This document shows positions 1 through 9,766 of a stretch of DNA of 64,000 nucleotides, piece after piece. Origin of the DNA: Clostridium sp. CM027 (GTDB lineage Bacteria > Bacillota > Clostridia > Clostridiales > Clostridiaceae); NCBI RefSeq assembly GCF_024730565.1, contig NZ_CP077725.1, forward strand, positions 2,753,501 through 2,817,500, given 5' to 3'. Below the pieces are notes generated by a model. That model was given only the letters and a program-made list of their open reading frames with translations, did no database searches and was not told the DNA's origin. Each line of letters starts with the position of its first letter. Position 1 is the stretch's first letter. The translations under genes and the position numbers were made by a program.

Positions 1-1
1 A

Positions 2-1030
2 TCAGGAGGAATTTCAGAGCTTAATGATAAAATTCCAACTTTAACTGGAGGCGTGCAGAAGTTAGCTGTAGGTTCAGGAGCTTTATCAGGAGGGCTAGCA
101 CAATTTAGTCAAAAGATGCCAGCTTTAGCAGATGGAACGGCGAAACTAAATGCAGGTTCAGCAGAGCTTACAAAAGGAATTAGTACTTTAAATGGCAAAT
201 TACCTGAGCTAAAAGATGGGGTAAGCAAGTTAGATGATGGTACTAATAAATTAGATGGTGGCATGACAGAGTTAGCAGATGGTTCTAAAGAACTTAACAA
301 AAAGCTTGCAGATGGCCATAAGGACCTTAGTAGTAGCTTGAAAAATGATAGTAAAACTATGGGAGAGACATTCTCGGAGCCAGTAGTTATGGATCAAAAG
401 CCAATAAATCCTGTTAAAACTTATGGTGAAGGATTTACTCCATATTTCATTCCACTATCATTATGGGTAGGAGCTTTAATGATGTTCTTTGTAATTACAG
501 ATAAGGTAGATGCAGATATTGCAGCAAGCCCAGCTTCTGTAGTAGCAGGTAAGTTCTTATCATATGGAGCTATAGGAGCTATGCAAGCGGTACTTGCAAG
601 TGGAGCTGTAATGTTATTAGGTCTTAGACCAAGTAATATACTACTGTATTTCTTGTTTAATATTTTCTTATCAAATGTGTTTATAGCGATTATTCAATGC
701 ATGGTATTCTTACTTGGGCAAGCAGGAAGATTAATATCAATTGTATTATTAATTCTTCAACTTACTTCATGTGCAGGTACATTCCCAATAGAAGTTGTAC
801 CTAATTTGTTTAAGGTTTTAAATCCATTTATGCCATTTACTTATGCAGTATCTGGGTTAAGAGAAGTAATATCAGGTATTGATTATGGCGTATTTACAAA
901 AGATATAATAGTCCTTGCTGCAATGTTAGTTGTATTCTTATTCATATCTATATCAATGAAGGGGCATGCAGATAAAGTGCAAAAATTGATACAAGATAAA
1001 AGAGATGAAGCAACAAATATAACTGCATAG
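2..1030 (+). CDS. YhgE/Pip-family membrane protein, C-terminal part
   Basis: The reading frame is open from base 2, so the N-terminus lies outside the window. The visible protein begins with a hydrophilic stretch of repeated short motifs of the kind L-x-D-G and L-x-x-G (for example KLDDGTNKLDGG), typical of the extracytoplasmic coil of YhgE/Pip proteins. After about residue 130 come roughly six hydrophobic segments like an ABC-2 permease domain. The family includes phage-infection protein Pip and ESX/type VII-associated YhgE; the substrate is not known. A rho-independent terminator follows closely. The family call is fairly sure, the role is not. Confidence 0.8.
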   Translation, partial: SGGISELNDKIPTLTGGVQKLAVGSGALSGGLAQFSQKMPALADGTAKLNAGSAELTKGISTLNGKLPELKDGVSKLDDGTNKLDGGMTELADGSKELNKKLADGHKDLSSSLKNDSKTMGETFSEPVVMDQKPINPVKTYGEGFTPYFIPLSLWVGALMMFFVITDKVDADIAASPASVVAGKFLSYGAIGAMQAVLASGAVMLLGLRPSNILLYFLFNIFLSNVFIAIIQCMVFLLGQAGRLISIVLLILQLTSCAGTFPIEVVPNLFKVLNPFMPFTYAVSGLREVISGIDYGVFTKDIIVLAAMLVVFLFISISMKGHADKVQKLIQDKRDEATNITA

Positions 1031-1067
1031 TATAAAGTAACAACGTATTAAAAAATTTAGATATTTG

Positions 1068-1106
1068 TAAACCACATTCCTATATTATTAGGAGTGTGGT
1101 TTTTTA
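1068..1106 (+). terminator. Terminator after the YhgE/Pip gene
   Basis: A 12-bp inverted repeat, ACCACATTCCTA paired with TAGGAGTGTGGT (one mismatch), with a short loop and then six T residues on the plus strand, about 40 bp past the stop codon. Confidence 0.85.
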
Positions 1107-1133
1107 ATATAATCATCAATGATTATTACTAAA

Positions 1134-1864
1134 TTAACATTTAAGATCTATTCTAAAGACCAATTCATAAACATTTAAAAGGATAGATATTATATACGAC
1201 TGAATTATTATCATTAGACATGTTTCTGCAATTCTAGGAAGCCATAAAACCATAAAACCTACACTAGAAAGCCCTGGTATAAATAATATTAGAAAATAAG
1301 TGTTAATAGATGAAATTACAATTGCAGGCAATCCTATTGCTAAAATCATTTTAATATAATTATCATATAGTTTATTTTCACTATTGTTTCTTTTAATCAC
1401 ATTATTAATAACCAAAATTACAAAACCAAGCAGTGCTATAATCTCGAGTCCAATACCAATAAATTGAGTTTTCTTTCCAAGCGAAAATATAAGTTTGCCT
1501 AAATTTGATTTTGGAAATAGCAATATTACAATAGTATTAACAATTCCTATTAATCCTAAAGTTGCAAAACAAGTAATATAGTATTTAACTTGTTTTGCAA
1601 CTTTAGTAAATTTTGTGTGTTTCCATATTAGTCCTGGAATAAAGCCTGCAAGCATTGTTGTTAAAGTAAATAGTGGAATATAAGGTCCCAGAGGTCTTAT
1701 AATATATGAAATAGTATCCACAAGACCACCAGCAAGTGCCCCATAAATTGGTCCGAAAATAATTTCAGGAAGAATATAGAAAATACATCAATGCTAATTC
1801 TCATAGCTCCTGCACCACCAATAAAAAACTGATTCACGGACTTGGTAAACTCAAATTTATTATT
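1134..1864 (-). pseudogene. ECF transporter S component (folate-family-like), frameshifted
   Basis: The longest intact frame (1134-1721) encodes a 195-residue hydrophobic protein with about five membrane segments. Upstream on the same strand a different frame reads NKFEF...GGAGAMRISIDVF and then, after a shift near 1770-1782, continues as LPEIIFGPIYGALAGG into the long frame. This joined sequence resembles the start of FolT-like ECF S components, which bind a vitamin in the membrane. No start codon is visible at the ancestral N-terminus (an AAT codon sits where ATG is expected). I infer a decayed gene; a sequencing error is the alternative. It follows hutG by 16 bp. Confidence 0.6.
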
Positions 1865-1879
1865 AATATGTAACAAGTT

Positions 1880-2893
1880 TTAGATAGACAAACTATTTGT
1901 TTCACAAAGTGTATTGATAACAGAAAAAATCAATACAGCTGCTAAGTTTGCTGTAACGTCGTCTTGGTCAAATCTTGGCGAAACCTCAGCTATATCAAAA
2001 CTTACTACTTTATTTGACCTTAAAATGTATTTAAGAAACTTTAATACACGTTCAGGATCGAGACCAAGTGGTTGTGACGAACTTACTCCTGGTGCAAAAG
2101 CTGTAGAAAATACATCGGAGCATATAGTTACATATAGATAATCTTTAAATTTTATGAAATTATCTATTTCCTCCATAAGCGGCCAACTGTCACTATCTAT
2201 TATATCTTTCGCAAGCATGTATTTAACTCCAAGTCTATCAGCTGTTTTAAAAAGATCTATGGTGTTACTGTGCTTTTGAACTCCGATGCACAAATAAGAA
2301 TATTGAAGATCCCTATCACTACAAATATCTGCTATTTGTCTAAACATTGTTCCGGAACTGGTCACTTTTGTATAAGGTCTTAAATCAAAATGAGCATCAA
2401 AATTTATTATCCCGATATTAGGTTCTTGGCTTTTTTGTGATAAGTAATTTAATGTACCCATATAACTTCCAAAAGCAACTTCGTGACCACCGCCCAAAAT
2501 AATAGGAAAAAGATTTAAATTTAAAATCTTTTCGATTGCTTTTGATAGAAGAGCTTGGCTTTCATCAAGGGTACAGTTTTCACATAATATATCTCCTACA
2601 TCAAAAAGTTTAACTTCTTGTGAAAAATTGCATGGAAGGTTAGATAATTCTTTTCTTATACTTTTAGGACCCTTTGATGCCCCTACTCTGCCACTATTAA
2701 GCCTTACACCTTCATCACAACAAAAACCAATAAAAGCAAATCCCAGTTTACCGGTGTAGGAAATTAAATCATCTCTTTTTAAATCTATTATCTTTACACA
2801 TTGATGCCATCTAAAAGCATCATAGTTGGTTTCACTATCAGTGCGTCCCTGCCAAACTGTTTTATCCGTTATTTTATAATTTTTATCAAACAT
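1880..2893 (-). CDS. hutG: Formimidoylglutamase (HutG)
   Basis: Arginase/ureohydrolase-family enzyme of 337 residues that cleaves N-formimidoylglutamate to glutamate and formamide, the last step of one histidine-breakdown route. The binuclear manganese motifs are visible: GGGHEVAFG, NFDAHFDLR, CSDVFSTAFAPGVSSS and SFDIAEVSPRFD. It starts with ATG behind a GGGAGG-like site. A terminator separates it from fchA upstream, so it probably has its own promoter. It looks redundant with FtcD in the neighbouring operon, which uses the same substrate. Other ureohydrolases are possible, but the hut context makes HutG most likely. Confidence 0.88.
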   Translation of the reverse strand: MFDKNYKITDKTVWQGRTDSETNYDAFRWHQCVKIIDLKRDDLISYTGKLGFAFIGFCCDEGVRLNSGRVGASKGPKSIRKELSNLPCNFSQEVKLFDVGDILCENCTLDESQALLSKAIEKILNLNLFPIILGGGHEVAFGSYMGTLNYLSQKSQEPNIGIINFDAHFDLRPYTKVTSSGTMFRQIADICSDRDLQYSYLCIGVQKHSNTIDLFKTADRLGVKYMLAKDIIDSDSWPLMEEIDNFIKFKDYLYVTICSDVFSTAFAPGVSSSQPLGLDPERVLKFLKYILRSNKVVSFDIAEVSPRFDQDDVTANLAAVLIFSVINTLCETNSLSI

Positions 2894-2998
2894 TGTATTT
2901 AGCCTCCCAAATTATTTATGTATTTATAATTACATCACTATCATTATTTTAAATATAGTTTTCAGTATGATAAGCATATTAAGTATGTTTAAACATAT

Positions 2999-3040
2999 TA
3001 AAAAACAACCTAAGGCAAATTATGATTTACCTTAGGTTGA
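2999..3040 (-). terminator. Terminator of the hutU-fchA operon
   Basis: Inverted repeat at 3007-3038 (AACCTAAGGCAAAT against ATTTACCTTAGGTT, one mismatch) followed on the minus strand by a T run. It lies between fchA and hutG and closes the minus-strand operon. Confidence 0.85.
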
Positions 3041-3062
3041 TGGCTATGGGGATCTATCCCTA

Positions 3063-3683
3063 TTATAAAACTACTTTGCTTAGTAGTTGTTTTTCTCTTT
3101 CAACTACATTTTTTTCAAGAGTAGATACTTTTTTTTCAAATCGAGCTACGAACTCACTATCATTGATTGAGGATAGATTTATTTTTACATTGTAAAGAGC
3201 TGATAGAACTGCACTTCTTGCCATCATAGCTGATACAGCACCATCAGTTACTGCATTTTTATTTCCGTGTTTTATTGCTTTTTCTGAGTAATCCATAAGT
3301 GCATACGCATCTTCTGCTATCTTATATGGAGTCTCTGATGCATGCTTTAATGCATTTTGAATAGTTTCTTTTCTTGCAGATTTCTCTTCATCACTGTTTT
3401 TTGGCAATTTGAAGGCATCCATTACTCCATGAAAAGATTCAGAGTCTGCATCTATATACTCTATAAATCTTTCTTTATATTTGTTGGCTTGTTCATAAAC
3501 TTCTTTCATCATGACTTCACTATCTTCATAACCTTTTTTACCAATAGTCAAACTTGCAACCATTGAAACAAGTGCTGCAGCAGATGCAGCTGATAGTGCG
3601 GCAATGCTTCCCCCTCCTGGTACGGGGCAATTTTGGGAGGTTTGGTCAATGAATTCTCTAACGCTTTTATCAACTAATAACAT
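3063..3683 (-). CDS. fchA: Formiminotetrahydrofolate cyclodeaminase
   Basis: All-helical FTCD_C-family protein of 206 residues. It converts 5-formimino-THF to 5,10-methenyl-THF and ammonia. The family signature CPVPGGGSIAALSAASAAAL is near residues 19-38, followed by the conserved region rich in Ala and Met around DGAVSAMMARSAV. It is the last gene before the operon terminator, 48 bp after fhs and downstream of ftcD. In animals this domain is fused to the formiminotransferase; here the two are separate genes in one operon, supporting the assignment. In purine-fermenting clostridia a similar enzyme serves formiminoglycine breakdown; the hut context favours histidine. Confidence 0.9.
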   Translation of the reverse strand: MLLVDKSVREFIDQTSQNCPVPGGGSIAALSAASAAALVSMVASLTIGKKGYEDSEVMMKEVYEQANKYKERFIEYIDADSESFHGVMDAFKLPKNSDEEKSARKETIQNALKHASETPYKIAEDAYALMDYSEKAIKHGNKNAVTDGAVSAMMARSAVLSALYNVKINLSSINDSEFVARFEKKVSTLEKNVVEREKQLLSKVVL

Positions 3684-3731
3684 AATAATGTACTCCTTTC
3701 TCTATCTTTTCAACATAATATGAGCATATGT

Positions 3732-5411
3732 CTAAAATAATCCTGTTATAACTCCACTTCCATCTATATCCATCTTTTCTGCGGCGCTAACCTTAGGAAG
3801 TCCTGGCATGGTCATTATGGTGCCAGCTTCGCATACAATAAATCCTGCACCTGCAGAGACTCTTACAGTTTTTATTGTAATTTTAAAACCTTTTGGAGCT
3901 CCAAGAAGTTTATTGTCATCAGATAGGGAGTATTGAGTTTTAGCAATGCATAGGGGCATCTTATCAAGGCCTAATTCTTCAAGTTTTTTCATCTGATTTT
4001 TAGCAGCTGCTTCAAACACTACTGTATCTCCACCGTATATTTCCCTAACAATTGTGTTGATTTTTTCGTTTATAGAACTGCTTACATCATAAATAGGTTT
4101 AAAGTTTGACTCCTCTGTTTCAACAAGTTTTATAAGCTTTCGGGCCATATCAACTCCGCCTTCGGAGCCTTTAGACCATACTTCATTAAGGGCTATGTCA
4201 ACTCCGAACTCTTTACATTTTGATATAAGAAGTTCTATTTCTTTTTCTGTATCGTTACTGAATCTATTTACAGCAACCATTACAGGTACATTAAATTTTC
4301 TTATATTTTCAACTTGTTTTTTTAAGTTCTCAAACCCACTACCAAGGGCTTCAAGATTTTCTATGCCTAAATCTGATTTAGATACTCCACCATGCATTTT
4401 CAGTGCCCTTATAGTAGCAACTATAACTGTAGCGGATGGTTTCAATTCTCCATATCTACATTTTATATCAAAGAACTTCTCTCCACCAAGGTCAGCACCG
4501 AAACCTGCTTCAGTTACTAAGTAATCACAAAGTTTAAGACCAAGCTTTGTAGCTATGAGGCTATTGCAACCATGAGCTATATTAGCAAATGGTCCGCCAT
4601 GAATTATTGCTGGCGAATTTTCTAATGTCTGAACTATATTCGGCTTTATAGCATCCTTCATCAAAAGGGTCATCGCTCCATTAATTTTAAGATCTTTTGC
4701 AGTTACTGGATTACCATCCATGTTATAAGCTACTATTATTTTACCGAGCCTCTCTTTAAGATCCATTAAATCTTTAGAAAGACAAAGAATAGCCATAACC
4801 TCTGATGCGACGGTAATCATGAAACCATCTTCTCGTGGGAAACCACACACCTTTCCACCGAGACCAACAACTATATTTCTAAGAGATCTGTCATTCATAT
4901 CCATAACTCTTTTAAATACAATCTGCCTAATATCTATCTTAAGGCTATTCCCTTGATGAACATGGTTATCGATTGCTGCAGTAAGTAAATTATTTGATGC
5001 AGTTATAGCATGCATGTCTCCTGTAAAGTGAAGGTTAATATCTTCCATAGGAACTACTTGGGCATATCCGCCGCCGGCTGCTCCTCCCTTCATACCAAAT
5101 ACGGGTCCTAAAGAGGGCTCTCTTAATGCTATACATGTCTTCTTACCTATTCTATTCAAGGCATCTCCAAGACCAATAGCAGTAGTTGATTTTCCTTCAC
5201 CTGCAGGAGTTGGAGTAATTGCTGTTACAAGGATTAGCTTTCCATCCTTTTTATCCTTTAATCTATCAAAAATACTTAAAGAAACTTTTGCCTTGTATTT
5301 ACCATAAACTTCTAATTCATCATCTTCAATTCCTAAATTTTCAGCAATGTTTGCAATGGGTAGCATTTTAGCCTTTTGAGCTATTTCAATATCACTCGGA
5401 ACAATACTCAT
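3732..5411 (-). CDS. fhs: Formate--tetrahydrofolate ligase
   Basis: Cytosolic enzyme of 559 residues, normal length for Fhs, that interconverts formate + ATP + THF and 10-formyl-THF + ADP + Pi. The P-loop [12 protein letters not shown] lies at about residues 67-78, and [20 protein letters not shown] is the other family hallmark. It lies between ftcD and fchA in the hut operon. In that position it can run backwards, turning one-carbon units from histidine into formate with ATP gain, after methenyl-THF is hydrolysed. That direction is inferred from context. A separate biosynthetic copy elsewhere in the genome is possible. Confidence 0.95.
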   Translation of the reverse strand: MSIVPSDIEIAQKAKMLPIANIAENLGIEDDELEVYGKYKAKVSLSIFDRLKDKKDGKLILVTAITPTPAGEGKSTTAIGLGDALNRIGKKTCIALREPSLGPVFGMKGGAAGGGYAQVVPMEDINLHFTGDMHAITASNNLLTAAIDNHVHQGNSLKIDIRQIVFKRVMDMNDRSLRNIVVGLGGKVCGFPREDGFMITVASEVMAILCLSKDLMDLKERLGKIIVAYNMDGNPVTAKDLKINGAMTLLMKDAIKPNIVQTLENSPAIIHGGPFANIAHGCNSLIATKLGLKLCDYLVTEAGFGADLGGEKFFDIKCRYGELKPSATVIVATIRALKMHGGVSKSDLGIENLEALGSGFENLKKQVENIRKFNVPVMVAVNRFSNDTEKEIELLISKCKEFGVDIALNEVWSKGSEGGVDMARKLIKLVETEESNFKPIYDVSSSINEKINTIVREIYGGDTVVFEAAAKNQMKKLEELGLDKMPLCIAKTQYSLSDDNKLLGAPKGFKITIKTVRVSAGAGFIVCEAGTIMTMPGLPKVSAAEKMDIDGSGVITGLF

Positions 5412-5479
5412 ATAATTCGACTCCTCATCATAATTAATTATATTTTCTTGGTTCCTTACCCTGAAAGCTTTTTAAGTTT

Positions 5480-6376
5480 TTATTCTGAAAGTTTCTTTTC
5501 AAGTATTTGACTTATATCAAAGTTTTCTATTTGAAGATAATATTCAGCACAGTCTATTAATGCTTTCAAAGGAACCAATCCAATAACTTCACTGCCAACA
5601 ACGGGTACTCCATATCGTAAAGCTTCCATTTTAACCATTTCGTGGGCTCTGTATACGGCGGTTTTTTCATAATTTACAAGATTCATAGAAATCTGAACTA
5701 TGTTTCTCTCACAAAGTTTAACGCCCATAGCCTTTACAAATCTAAGCCCTCCACCTATAAATCTTACTTTTTTAGCAATAGCAGTTGCTATTTCCATATT
5801 GTCTGTGCCTAAGTTTACATTGTATGCTACAAGTGGAAATCTGGCACCTATAACTATACAGCCACTTTTTTCATTCATTTCACATGGACCAAAATCAGGT
5901 TTCCATTCTGGAAGTTTTATTTTTTCAAAGAATCCCTCGTACTGACCTTTTCTAATTTTAGCAAGATTTCTTCGTGCTTCACAAGTAGCTGCATCTTCAT
6001 AAAGATAAACAGGAATATTTAATTCTTCTCCAACTTTCTTGCCAAGTTCTTTAGCCATTTCAACACATTCTTCTGTAGTAATATCCTGAATTGGAATAAA
6101 TGGAACCACATCTGTAGCTCCCATTCTTGGATGAGCACCTTCTTGAGTCCTCATATCTATAAGCTCTGATGCTCTTTTAATTAGCTTAAAAGCTGCTTTT
6201 TTAGCATCTTCAGGTGAAGCAACAAATGTAACAACTGTCCTGTTATGGTCTTTATCGGAAGAATAGTCAAGTAATTTTACGTTTTCTGTATTTCTTATCT
6301 CGTCAACTATGCTTTCAATTATTTGTTTGTTTCTGCCTTCACTAAAATTTGGAACGCATTCTACTAATTTTAACAT
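5480..6376 (-). CDS. ftcD: Glutamate formimidoyltransferase
   Basis: Enzyme of 298 residues that moves the formimino group from N-formimidoylglutamate to THF, giving glutamate and 5-formimino-THF. The N-terminus LVECVPNFSEGRN, then DHNRTVVTFV, AHPRMGATDVVPFIP and the C-terminal PVVGSEVIGLVP match the formiminotransferase family. The length corresponds to the transferase domain alone; the cyclodeaminase is the separate fchA gene downstream. Spacing of 30 bp to hutI and 68 bp to fhs supports one transcript. Confidence 0.93.
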   Translation of the reverse strand: MLKLVECVPNFSEGRNKQIIESIVDEIRNTENVKLLDYSSDKDHNRTVVTFVASPEDAKKAAFKLIKRASELIDMRTQEGAHPRMGATDVVPFIPIQDITTEECVEMAKELGKKVGEELNIPVYLYEDAATCEARRNLAKIRKGQYEGFFEKIKLPEWKPDFGPCEMNEKSGCIVIGARFPLVAYNVNLGTDNMEIATAIAKKVRFIGGGLRFVKAMGVKLCERNIVQISMNLVNYEKTAVYRAHEMVKMEALRYGVPVVGSEVIGLVPLKALIDCAEYYLQIENFDISQILEKKLSE

Positions 6377-6406
6377 AATATTCTCTCCTTTACTATTTAA
6401 GATTAA

Positions 6407-7660
6407 TTATATATTAACAACTACATTCCCAGCTTTAATTACTTTTTCTACAATGTTTATACCCGTATGATATGGTATAAAATTATAAGAAGGATATTTC
6501 AAAATAACAATATCACCTTTTTTACCAGGGTCGATACTTCCAATGGAATCTGCTCTACCGACAGCAGCAGCACCATTTATTGTAAGCGCTGTTATAGCTT
6601 CTTCCGTACTCATATTCATATATATAGCTGCCACTGCGAATACCAGAGGTATTGAATATGTAAAGCAGCTTCCTGGATTAAAATCCGATGCCAGTGCTAC
6701 AGCGCAGCCCTTATCAATCATTTCCCTTGCCCTCGCATATGGTTCTTTTAGGCAAAATGCAGTACAGGGAAGGAGGGTAGAAATTACCTTTTTATCTGCC
6801 ATGGCTTTTATTCCATCATCTGAAGCATGTAATAGATGGTCGGCTGATATTGCGCCAACTTCTGCTGCGAGCTCTGATCCTCCAAGGGTTACTATTTCAT
6901 CCGCATGAAGTTTAAGTTTAAAACCCATTTCCTTTGCTTTCAAAAGAAGTTTTCGTGATTCATCTACAGAAAAAACTTTGTCTTCGCAAAAAACATCGCA
7001 AAACTCTGCAAGATTCTCTGATTTAACCACAGGGAGAACTTTATCTATAATGAAGTCAATATATTCATCATTTTTACCTTTGTATTCGGGTGGAACAGAA
7101 TGTGCACCTAAAAAGGTAATTGCGAGGTCCATAGCATGATCTTCATTAAGTTTCTTCATAACACTAAGTTGCTTTATTTCTGTATCAAAATCAAGGCCAT
7201 AACCGCTTTTACCTTCTACAGTTGTTACTCCAAGTTTAAGCATCTCATTAAGCATTTCAAATCCAATATTATAAAGTTCTTCATCTGAAGCATTCCTTGT
7301 TGCGTTTACTGTATTTTGTATTCCGCCGCCTCTCTCCATTATATCCATATAGCTGTCTCCGCGGAGTCTCCAAGCAAATTCATCTGCCCTGTAGCCACCA
7401 AATACAAAATGAGTGTGAGAGTCTACAAATCCTGGAAGGACGCATTTATTAGATGCGTCTATAACTTCATAATCTGCTTCATTGTAAATTTTCAATATTT
7501 CTTCTGTAGTATTAACAGCTTTAATTATGCCATCTTCAATGACAACGGCTCCATTTTTTATGATATGAATGTTTTTCATTTCCTCACCGTATTTTGCATT
7601 GCTACCACTGCAGGTAACAAGTTCCGAGGAGTTTTTTATAAGCAAATTTCCTTTTTTCAT
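6407..7660 (-). CDS. hutI: Imidazolonepropionase
   Basis: Amidohydrolase of 417 residues that hydrolyses imidazolone-5-propionate to N-formimidoyl-glutamate. Metal and substrate residues are visible in order: DSHTHFVFGGYRADEF (the HxH motif), GAHSVPPEYK, KLHADE and ASDFNPGS. The starting ATG follows an AAGGGG site, 21 bp after hutU. Length and motifs are typical of bacterial HutI. Confidence 0.95.
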   Translation of the reverse strand: MKKGNLLIKNSSELVTCSGSNAKYGEEMKNIHIIKNGAVVIEDGIIKAVNTTEEILKIYNEADYEVIDASNKCVLPGFVDSHTHFVFGGYRADEFAWRLRGDSYMDIMERGGGIQNTVNATRNASDEELYNIGFEMLNEMLKLGVTTVEGKSGYGLDFDTEIKQLSVMKKLNEDHAMDLAITFLGAHSVPPEYKGKNDEYIDFIIDKVLPVVKSENLAEFCDVFCEDKVFSVDESRKLLLKAKEMGFKLKLHADEIVTLGGSELAAEVGAISADHLLHASDDGIKAMADKKVISTLLPCTAFCLKEPYARAREMIDKGCAVALASDFNPGSCFTYSIPLVFAVAAIYMNMSTEEAITALTINGAAAVGRADSIGSIDPGKKGDIVILKYPSYNFIPYHTGINIVEKVIKAGNVVVNI

Positions 7661-7681
7661 AAATACATCCCCTTAAATATA

Positions 7682-9709
7682 TTATTTATCAAAATACTTG
7701 CTAACAGTATCCCTTACAAGTTTTTCGTTTGTTAAATAAGGAATAGTAACATGGTCTGTACCTTTATGTGTATTGTTAAATTCTATGACTGTTTCTATAG
7801 AATGTTCATTTCTTGCCCATGAACGTCTTGCAACTCCATTCATAACATCCCATGAAAGAGCGGATTTGATTATCTCGTCTACTCTATAACTTCCATCAAG
7901 TACAAGACCGAATCCTCCATTTATTGATTTCCCGATTCCTACACCGCCACCGTTATGAAGCGCTACAAGACTCATACCTCTTGCTGCATTCCCGGCATAG
8001 CACTGTACAGCCATATCTGCCATAACATTACTTCCATCTTTTATGTTGGAAGTTTCTCTAAATGGTGAATCAGTACCACTTACATCATGATGATCTCTAC
8101 CCATCATAACAGGTCCTATCTCTCCATTTCTTACCATTTCATTGAACTTAAGAGCTATGTTTATTCTTCCTGTAGCATCCTGATAAAGTATTCTTGCTTT
8201 TGTACCAACAACAAGATTGTTTTTTTCTGCATCCCTTATCCAGTTATAGTTATCTCTATCCTGGTATCTTCTATTTGGGTCTATGCATCCCATTGCAGCA
8301 TGATCTGTTTTTATTAAATCTTCATTCTTTCCACTTAAACATACCCATCTGAATGGTCCATATCCATAGTCAAATAGCTGTGGTCCCATTATATCTTCTA
8401 CGTAAGATGGAAATATAAAGCCATCTTTTTCGTCTATTCCATTTTTAGATATTTCCTTAACACCGGCATCATAAATTGCTTTCATAAATGAATTGCCATA
8501 ATCAAAGAAGTATGTCCCTCTTTCAACTAATATTTTTATAAGTTCAAAATGACGTTTTAAACTTTTGTCAACCAATTGGCAAAAATTAGTTCTGTCTTTT
8601 GCAAGAAGACTTGTTCTTTCCTCAAAAGTTACTCCCTTAGGGCAATATCCACCTTCGTATGCCGCATGGCAAGATGTTTGGTCAGATAATAAATCAATTT
8701 TTTTGTTGTTTTTTACTGCATACTCAAGCAAATCAACTATATTTCCGTGATATGCAATTGACATTGGCTCTTTCTTTCCCAAGTATTCGTCAGCAATTTT
8801 GAATACCTCATCAAGATCTGATGATTGCTTCATAACCCACCCTTGCTCAAGTCTTGTACTAATTCTTGATTCATCAACCTCAGCTACGATGCCTACACTA
8901 TTTGCGATTTCGATTGCCTTTGGCTGAGCACCGCTCATACCGCCCAAACCTGATGTTACAAATATATGTCCTCTTAAATCACCATCATTTGGGATTCCAA
9001 GCTTCATTCTACCTGCATTTAATAAAGTATTGTAAGTACCGTGAACTATGCCCTGAGGTCCTATATACATCCATCCTCCGGCAGTCATCTGTCCATAGTT
9101 TGCAACACCCATTTCCTCTGCTATTTCCCAATCTTTTTGATTATCGAACATGCCTATCATTAGTGCATTTGTAATTATTACTCTTGGTGAATCGGGTTTT
9201 GATTTGAAAAGCCCAAGAGGGTGTCCTGATTCTAAAACCAATGTTTGATCTTGAGTCATTATTTCTAGATATTTCTTTATAAGTCTATATTGCATCCAAT
9301 TTGGACATACACTTCCTGTTTCACCGTAAGTAACAAGCTCATAAGGATATAAAGCCACTTCAGAATCAAGATTATTATCAATCATAAGCTGAAAAGCTTT
9401 ACCTTCAATACAGTTTCCTTTATATTCATCTATTGATTTTCCATATATTCTGCCTTCGGGACGAAACCTGTATCCATATATTCTGCCTCTTGTAGTAAGC
9501 TCCTCCATAAATTCTGGGATAAGCTCCTCATGATACTTTTCTGGAATGTAACGAAGTGCGTTTTTAAGTGATATTTCTGTCTGTGATTTTGAAAGGTGGA
9601 AGCCTCTATCTGGAGCTCTCCTTATTCCCTCAATAAATTCAGGCATAGTAGGTAAACAATCATCTAAAGAAACTGTCATTGCATTTTTTATATCAATATT
9701 ATTAATCAT
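7682..9709 (-). CDS. hutU: Urocanate hydratase
   Basis: NAD-dependent enzyme of 675 residues that hydrates urocanate to imidazolonepropionate, the second step of histidine breakdown. Family segments seen include YGQMTAGGWMYIGPQGIVHG, FVTSGLGGMSGAQPKA and the C-terminal ALHNGGGVGIGKS. It is longer than the classical form of about 555 residues and matches the long form found in clostridia and related anaerobes. It starts behind GAGGGG and lies 57 bp downstream of the large regulator gene, with which it may share a transcript. Confidence 0.95.
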   Translation of the reverse strand: MINNIDIKNAMTVSLDDCLPTMPEFIEGIRRAPDRGFHLSKSQTEISLKNALRYIPEKYHEELIPEFMEELTTRGRIYGYRFRPEGRIYGKSIDEYKGNCIEGKAFQLMIDNNLDSEVALYPYELVTYGETGSVCPNWMQYRLIKKYLEIMTQDQTLVLESGHPLGLFKSKPDSPRVIITNALMIGMFDNQKDWEIAEEMGVANYGQMTAGGWMYIGPQGIVHGTYNTLLNAGRMKLGIPNDGDLRGHIFVTSGLGGMSGAQPKAIEIANSVGIVAEVDESRISTRLEQGWVMKQSSDLDEVFKIADEYLGKKEPMSIAYHGNIVDLLEYAVKNNKKIDLLSDQTSCHAAYEGGYCPKGVTFEERTSLLAKDRTNFCQLVDKSLKRHFELIKILVERGTYFFDYGNSFMKAIYDAGVKEISKNGIDEKDGFIFPSYVEDIMGPQLFDYGYGPFRWVCLSGKNEDLIKTDHAAMGCIDPNRRYQDRDNYNWIRDAEKNNLVVGTKARILYQDATGRINIALKFNEMVRNGEIGPVMMGRDHHDVSGTDSPFRETSNIKDGSNVMADMAVQCYAGNAARGMSLVALHNGGGVGIGKSINGGFGLVLDGSYRVDEIIKSALSWDVMNGVARRSWARNEHSIETVIEFNNTHKGTDHVTIPYLTNEKLVRDTVSKYFDK

Positions 9710-9766
9710 TACTGATCACTCCCCTCTTTATAATCACATTCTAATACCATGTCGTCATTAAAATGT

